From: Bacteroidota bacterium
GTDB lineage: Bacteria > Bacteroidota > Bacteroidia > Flavobacteriales > Flavobacteriaceae
NCBI GenBank assembly: GCA_023386255.1
Contig: JAEWKB010000297.1
Coordinates: forward strand, 1-10,313
Direction of reading: 5' to 3'
Length of the DNA stretch: 10,313 nucleotides
Both the position numbers and the translations under genes were made by a program. The stretch's first letter is position 1, and each line of letters starts with the position of its first letter. Below, piece after piece: positions 6,962 through 10,313 of this stretch. The notes under the pieces were generated by a model. The model searched no databases. It was given only the letters and a program-made list of their open reading frames with translations, and was not told the origin of the DNA.

Positions 6962-9458
6962 ATGAAAAATTTTCAATCTGCTGTTGTAGTATTACTACTG
7001 CTTATTTCCTCATTTGCCTTTGCCCAGGGAAAGGTAAAAATTACCGGAAAAGTAATTGAGCAGGATACAAAACAACCGCTGGAATTTGCCAACGTTACTA
7101 TACTAACCCCTACTAATACTATTGCCGGCGGCGGCCTTACTGATGTAAACGGAGAATACAGCATAGAGGTACCACCCGGAACGTACAATATTAAATTTGA
7201 TTTTATATCGTTCAAACCCCAGACTATAAGCAACAGGGAAATAAGCACCAGCACCAATCTGGGCGTTATTGCCCTGGCTCCGGATGCTACATTAATACAG
7301 GAGGTTGCTATAACAGCTGAACGTACCACAGTTGATATTAAGCTTGATAAGCGCGTTTACAGTATTGGCAATGATATGATGGTTAAAGGCGGTACCGTGA
7401 GCGATGTGCTGGACAATGTACCGTCACTGTCGGTTGACTCTGAAGGTAATGTGGCGCTTAGGGGCAACCAGAGTGTTACAATTTTAATTGATGGCCGCCC
7501 CTCTACCCTTGCGGGAAGTAATGTGGCCGAAGTGCTGCGCCTGCTGCCTGCAGACTCTGTAGACAAAGTAGAGGTTATTACTAATCCATCGGCACGTTAT
7601 GACGCTGAAGGCGGAGGCGGTATTGTAAACATCATCCTTAAAAAAGGCAAGGCTGACGGTTTTAACGGTTCTGTAACCGCCAATACCGGTACACCGGATA
7701 ATCATGGCTTTATGGCAAACCTAAACCTGCGTAGTACCAACTTTAACCTTTTCAGCAATATTGGCTACAACTATCGCCAAAATCCCGGAGAATCTTTTAC
7801 CAACAGCCGTTATCTTGACAGGGTAACCAATGAAACCAGCAGCTATACTGATGAAACCCGTGAGAATGAGCGCCTCCGCAAGGGCTACAACGCCAGCTTT
7901 GGCATGGAGTGGTTCCTTACTAAGAGCCTTACCTGGACCAACTCGGTTAACTTCAGGAGGAATACCGGCGGGAATGTTACCGATACCTATTACGAGAACT
8001 ATAATGCCGACAGGGTTTTCCTTAACAAGTTATGGCGCTATAACGATGAGGACAGCGGATAACAACGTGCAGTTCTCATCGAGCGTTACACAAAAATTTA
8101 ATAATGATGGGCATGAGCTAAGGGTGGATGCATCGGTATCAAAAAATATGGATGATGAGCGTGCCGTTATTAATAATACTAGTATTGCAGGAATATCATC
8201 AGCAGCAGATACATTTGAGCGTACCATAAATGATGATGTAGAAGACCGTACACTTTTACAGGCTGATTACGTGCTTCCTTTAGGCGAGAAAAGCCGCTTT
8301 GAGGCAGGCTACCGCGGCAGCTTCTCTACTCTTGAAAATGATGCACGTGCTGAAAGGCTCGACCCTGTAACAAATACATGGGTAAACAATGAAAACTACT
8401 CCAACTACCTGCAGTATAAGGAGAAGGTTAATGCCCTATACGCCCAATATGGTTCTAAAATAAACAAGTTTTCATACCTTTTGGGGCTTCGCTGGGAAGA
8501 TTCTAACATTGATGTGAACCTGCTAAACACAGGCGACTTCAACAATAAGAGATACAACAACTTTTTCCCAAGCGCATTTCTTACCTACGAGTTTTCAGAA
8601 AACAGCAACGTGAGCCTTAGCTACAGCCGCCGTATCAACAGGCCAAGGGGCAGGTTCCTTAACCCGTTCTCCGGGCTGGAAAGTAACATAAACGTGTTCC
8701 GCGGTAATCCTGACCTTGACCCTTCGATGACCAACGCGTTCGACCTGGGTTATTATAAGCGTTTTGGCAAGCTGACACTAAACACATCTGCTTACCTCAA
8801 CATTACCGATGACAGTTTCCAGTTTGTAAGACAGATACAGGGCGAAACGCCGGAAGGAACACCTATAACCCTTACCACACCTGTTAACCTGGCAAAGGAG
8901 TACCGCTTTGGGCTTGAGCTCAACGTAAACTACAATCCTTTCAAGTGGTGGAGGATAAACGGTAACCTTAACTTCTTCAGGAACGAAACGCAAGGCGATT
9001 ATTTCTTCCAGTTTACCGATCCTGATACCGGTGAGGTTTTTGACAGCTACCAGAATTTTGACCGTACTGCCTATGCATGGACCGTTCGTGCCAACTCTAA
9101 AATCACACTGCCGTGGAATATAGACTGGCAGCTTAACGGTAATTTTGATGCACCTCAAAACACACCACAGGGCAAGCGCCGTGCGGTAGCAGCAGCCAAT
9201 ACTGCCATAAGCAAGGACTTCTTGAAAGACAAAGCAACCATTGCGCTAAACGTACAGGACATTTTCAACTCAAGGAAGATGAAGAATGAGACCTATATAC
9301 CCTACCAGGTAGAATCGTACAGCGAAATGCAGTGGAGGCGCAGGCAAATCACTTTATCTCTAACCTACCGCTTTAACATGACCAAAGCCGACAGGCAGAA
9401 AGAACAGCAGCGCCAGCGCCAAAACCAGGATGGTGGCGATGAGTTTATAGGAGGATAG
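6962..9458 (+). pseudogene. TonB-dependent receptor / outer membrane beta-barrel protein (OMP_b-brl_3 type), broken by a +1 frameshift
   Basis: One gene is read in two frames: 6962-8062, then a different frame from about 8058 to 9458. Joined by removing one base, it encodes 831 residues, a normal family length. Order: signal peptide (MKNFQSAVVVLLLLISSFAFA, cut before Gln22), CarboxypepD_reg-like domain (about 25-108, with ADVNGEY-like LTDVNGEYSIEVPPGTY), a plug with NPSARYDAEGGGGIVNIILKK (208-228), then a barrel of alternating aromatic strands ending in LTYRFNMTKADRQKEQQRQRQ and an acidic GDEFIGG tail. Such proteins sit in the outer membrane and import, or help handle, large substrates; the ligand is unknown and no SusD partner is adjacent. 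The ATG at 6962 is preferred over a TTG 24 bases upstream because the signal peptide starts there. As read, translation stops after residue 366, in the early barrel. It could be a real mutation, phase-variation-like state or sequencing error. Confidence 0.88.
8046..8062 (+). other. Frameshift junction in the outer membrane receptor gene
   Basis: The upstream frame reads RYNDEDSG and stops at TAA 8060-8062. The downstream frame reads DNNVQFSSSVTQKF. The sequence gacagcggataac holds one G too many at 8057-8058; with a single G it would read DEDSDNNVQF continuously. An ATG at 8046 lies in the downstream frame and overlaps the premature stop by 17 bases, so a 470-residue barrel fragment could in principle be reinitiated, but it would lack a signal peptide. 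No slippery heptamer is visible. Confidence 0.85.
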
Positions 9459-9492
9459 AAAAAAAGGGCTGTAATTCAGCCCTTTTATTTTG
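9459..9492. terminator. Rho-independent, probably bidirectional terminator
   Basis: It begins directly after the receptor stop TAG (9456-9458). A perfect 10-bp stem pairs 9462-9471 (AAAAGGGCTG) with 9477-9486 (CAGCCCTTTT) around the loop TAATT. On the plus strand the hairpin is followed by TTTTATTTTG. On the minus strand it is followed by seven T (complement of 9459-9465), so it can also end minus-strand transcripts from the secreted-protein gene whose stop is at 9656. Confidence 0.9.
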
Positions 9493-9655
9493 TTATTAAG
9501 TTAACAGCTATACTATACTTATCTGATCAGTCCCTAAAATTAAGTCACACTGAGCCTGTCGAAGTGCGGCTTTTATTGTTTTAATGAAAAGGTTAATTGT
9601 TAAATATGAATCCAACACAGAGGACCCCCATGTCAGCAAGGCGTTTTTTTATAAA
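9493..9655. other. Intergenic stretch between terminator and minus-strand gene
   Basis: This holds the dispersed-repeat-like element and an 8-base palindrome (CTGATCAG near 9522) but no convincing gene. A 68-codon plus-strand frame starting at 9584 runs antisense into the secreted-protein gene and looks spurious. It is the 3' untranslated region of that minus-strand gene if transcription ends at the shared hairpin. Confidence 0.5.
9544..9566. repeat. Dispersed intergenic repeat-like element (…CTGAGCCTGTCGAAG… type)
   Basis: The 23-base stretch has GTCACACTGAGC followed by CTGTCGAAGTG. From memory, near-identical GTCA-C-CTGAGC-TGTCGAAG sequences occur as short dispersed intergenic repeats in Bacteroidota and some other phyla. 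The outer CAC(T) and (A)GTG ends can pair weakly, but this is not a clean hairpin. Only one copy is seen in this window, so its repeat status rests on recall rather than on the sequence here. Confidence 0.45.
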
Positions 9656-10150
9656 TTAATTGTAGCTTATTTTTACCCATTTATTTTCCTCACAGGAATA
9701 TTCATATTTGGCTTCAATTCCTCCTTTATTTATGAAATGATATATACCATCCCTATATCTTATGGTAAAATCTATAATTGTAACTGTTAGTAAACTACCC
9801 TTAAGCTTATAGAGCACTTTCCAAGCCTCTATCCCCTTCCTCAGTATTTTTCTGTTTCTTTTCTCATATATATTTAGATACTTGAAGTTTATTTTACTCT
9901 GTACATCTAAATATTTGGGATTTCCATCTTCATCAATAATATAAGTGTTTTCAATTCTATTTTTAAAGGATGCAATATATATTTTCCAATTATTCGTGTT
10001 CTTTACTTTAGATTTTTCTTCTTGATAAAAATTATAATAATTATTTGCTTTCTCAACTATTGTTGACTTAATAATTTCTCTTAGATCATCATTTATATTT
10101 TGTGAAAATGTACTTAACGATATATAAAAAAAGAATAAAACTAGTCTCAT
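9656..10150 (-). CDS. Small predicted secreted protein of unknown function
   Basis: I do not recognise this protein. From the ATG at 10150 it has 164 residues; the frame also extends to a TTG at 10180, but the ATG gives a clean Sec signal peptide (MRLVLFFFYISLSTFS, cleavage before Gln17). No lipobox cysteine follows, so it is probably periplasmic or secreted rather than a lipoprotein. The mature part is Lys-, Asn-, Tyr- and Ile-rich: a helical stretch NINDDLREIIKSTIVEKANN at 18-37, then probable beta strands with WKIYIASF (55-62), TYIIDEDGNPKYLDV (69-83), the basic KRNRKILRKG (97-106) and a C-terminal strand-rich part ending KYEYSCEENKWVKISYN with a single Cys153. The general look (short helix plus beta sheet) could fit an NTF2-like or small Bacteroidota exported fold, but this is a guess. 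The gene is far more AT-rich than its neighbours, suggesting separate origin. Confidence 0.7.
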   Translation of the reverse strand: MRLVLFFFYISLSTFSQNINDDLREIIKSTIVEKANNYYNFYQEEKSKVKNTNNWKIYIASFKNRIENTYIIDEDGNPKYLDVQSKINFKYLNIYEKRNRKILRKGIEAWKVLYKLKGSLLTVTIIDFTIRYRDGIYHFINKGGIEAKYEYSCEENKWVKISYN

Positions 10151-10199
10151 TGCTGTTGAAATCAATAAAATGGTAAACAATATAATGCTCCTGCTCTTT

Positions 10200-10212
10200 C
10201 GAGCGCCGCTCG
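10200..10212. other. Small GC-rich hairpin downstream of the right-edge gene
   Basis: CGAGC (10200-10204) and GCTCG (10208-10212) form a perfect 5-bp stem around GCC in an otherwise AT-rich spacer. It lies about 10 bases past the minus-strand stop at 10223. No T-run follows on the minus strand, so it is not a canonical rho-independent terminator; it may slow transcription or be chance. Confidence 0.3.
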
Positions 10213-10222
10213 TGCCTGTAGA

Positions 10223-10313
10223 CTACTCCCCCGGATGAAACAACGACCTATCCACATTTTTAGGCGAATAGTCTTTCGTAAAAAGATCACCGCTCATCAA
10301 TGCCTGTATGCCC
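10223..10313 (-). CDS. C-terminal end of an unidentified minus-strand protein (partial)
   Basis: On the minus strand only one frame stays open from the window edge: 29 codons ending in TAG (complement of 10223-10225). The visible peptide is GIQALMSGDLFTKDYSP followed by KNVDRSLFHPGE. Codon choice and composition are more like the conserved genes of this window than the AT-rich gene next to it. I cannot name the family from so short a tail. The gene begins beyond the window. Confidence 0.55.
   Translation of the reverse strand, partial: GIQALMSGDLFTKDYSPKNVDRSLFHPGE

Noticed and set aside
7830..8045. Apparent start of the downstream receptor frame at 7830
   Set aside because: Up to about 8045 this frame is out of phase with the well-conserved barrel reading in the other frame; its peptide is low-complexity and unlike the family. 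Only the part after the frameshift is real.
9584..9790. Plus-strand 68-codon frame with hydrophobic residues
   Set aside because: Most of it lies antisense to the better-supported secreted-protein gene, the phenylalanine- and isoleucine-rich sequence is what AT-rich antisense DNA gives, and no start signal or domain is visible.
10151..10180. TTG start ten codons upstream of the secreted-protein ATG
   Set aside because: A rare start codon that would lengthen the hydrophobic leader; the ATG at 10150 gives a normal signal peptide.
1..10313. CRISPR arrays, tRNA/rRNA genes, transposases, toxin-antitoxin or other defence systems
   Set aside because: Reading both strands I saw no regularly spaced repeats, cloverleaf-like genes, inverted-repeat-bounded elements or recognisable defence proteins.

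Overview
The window looks like chromosome from a Flavobacterium-like member of the Bacteroidota. The evidence is a type IX secretion (T9SS) C-terminal sorting domain, a SusC-like TonB-dependent outer membrane protein with a carboxypeptidase-regulatory-like N-terminal domain, signal peptides cleaved just before Gln (…A-Q), a short menaquinone-pathway MenE, and A-rich start regions without clear Shine-Dalgarno sequences. Genus-level placement is inference.

Left block (1-4452, + strand). A 5'-truncated T9SS cargo protein with two jelly-roll-like modules is followed by a secreted esterase (TAATG junction), a cytosolic SAM-dependent methyltransferase (11-bp overlap) and, after 55 bp, an exported M1 zinc aminopeptidase. 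The first three are packed tightly enough to be one operon; the peptidase may belong to it.

Middle block (4449-6447, - strand, then 6535-6876, +). The M1 gene converges on menE, and their stop codons overlap by 4 bp. menE (o-succinylbenzoate-CoA ligase) starts inside the last codons of a CPBP/Abi membrane protease, so these two form a translationally coupled pair. The pair is transcribed divergently from a small ArsC-family (glutaredoxin-type arsenate reductase-like) gene.

Right block (6962-9492, +). A large outer membrane beta-barrel receptor gene has an intact signal peptide, CarboxypepD_reg-like domain, plug and barrel, but the frame is broken by one extra base at about 8057-8058. Removing one G restores an 831-residue protein. 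A strong rho-independent hairpin that looks bidirectional follows its stop.

Right edge (9493-10313). A short intergenic stretch carries a dispersed-repeat-like element. It is followed by a very AT-rich minus-strand gene for a small predicted secreted protein of unknown function, then by the C-terminal 29 codons of another minus-strand gene that continues beyond the window.

I found no CRISPR array, tRNA, rRNA, transposase or clear defence system. Nothing here amounts to a new biological system. The most useful observations are the frameshifted receptor, the AT-rich islet with its orphan secreted protein, and the gene-overlap architecture.
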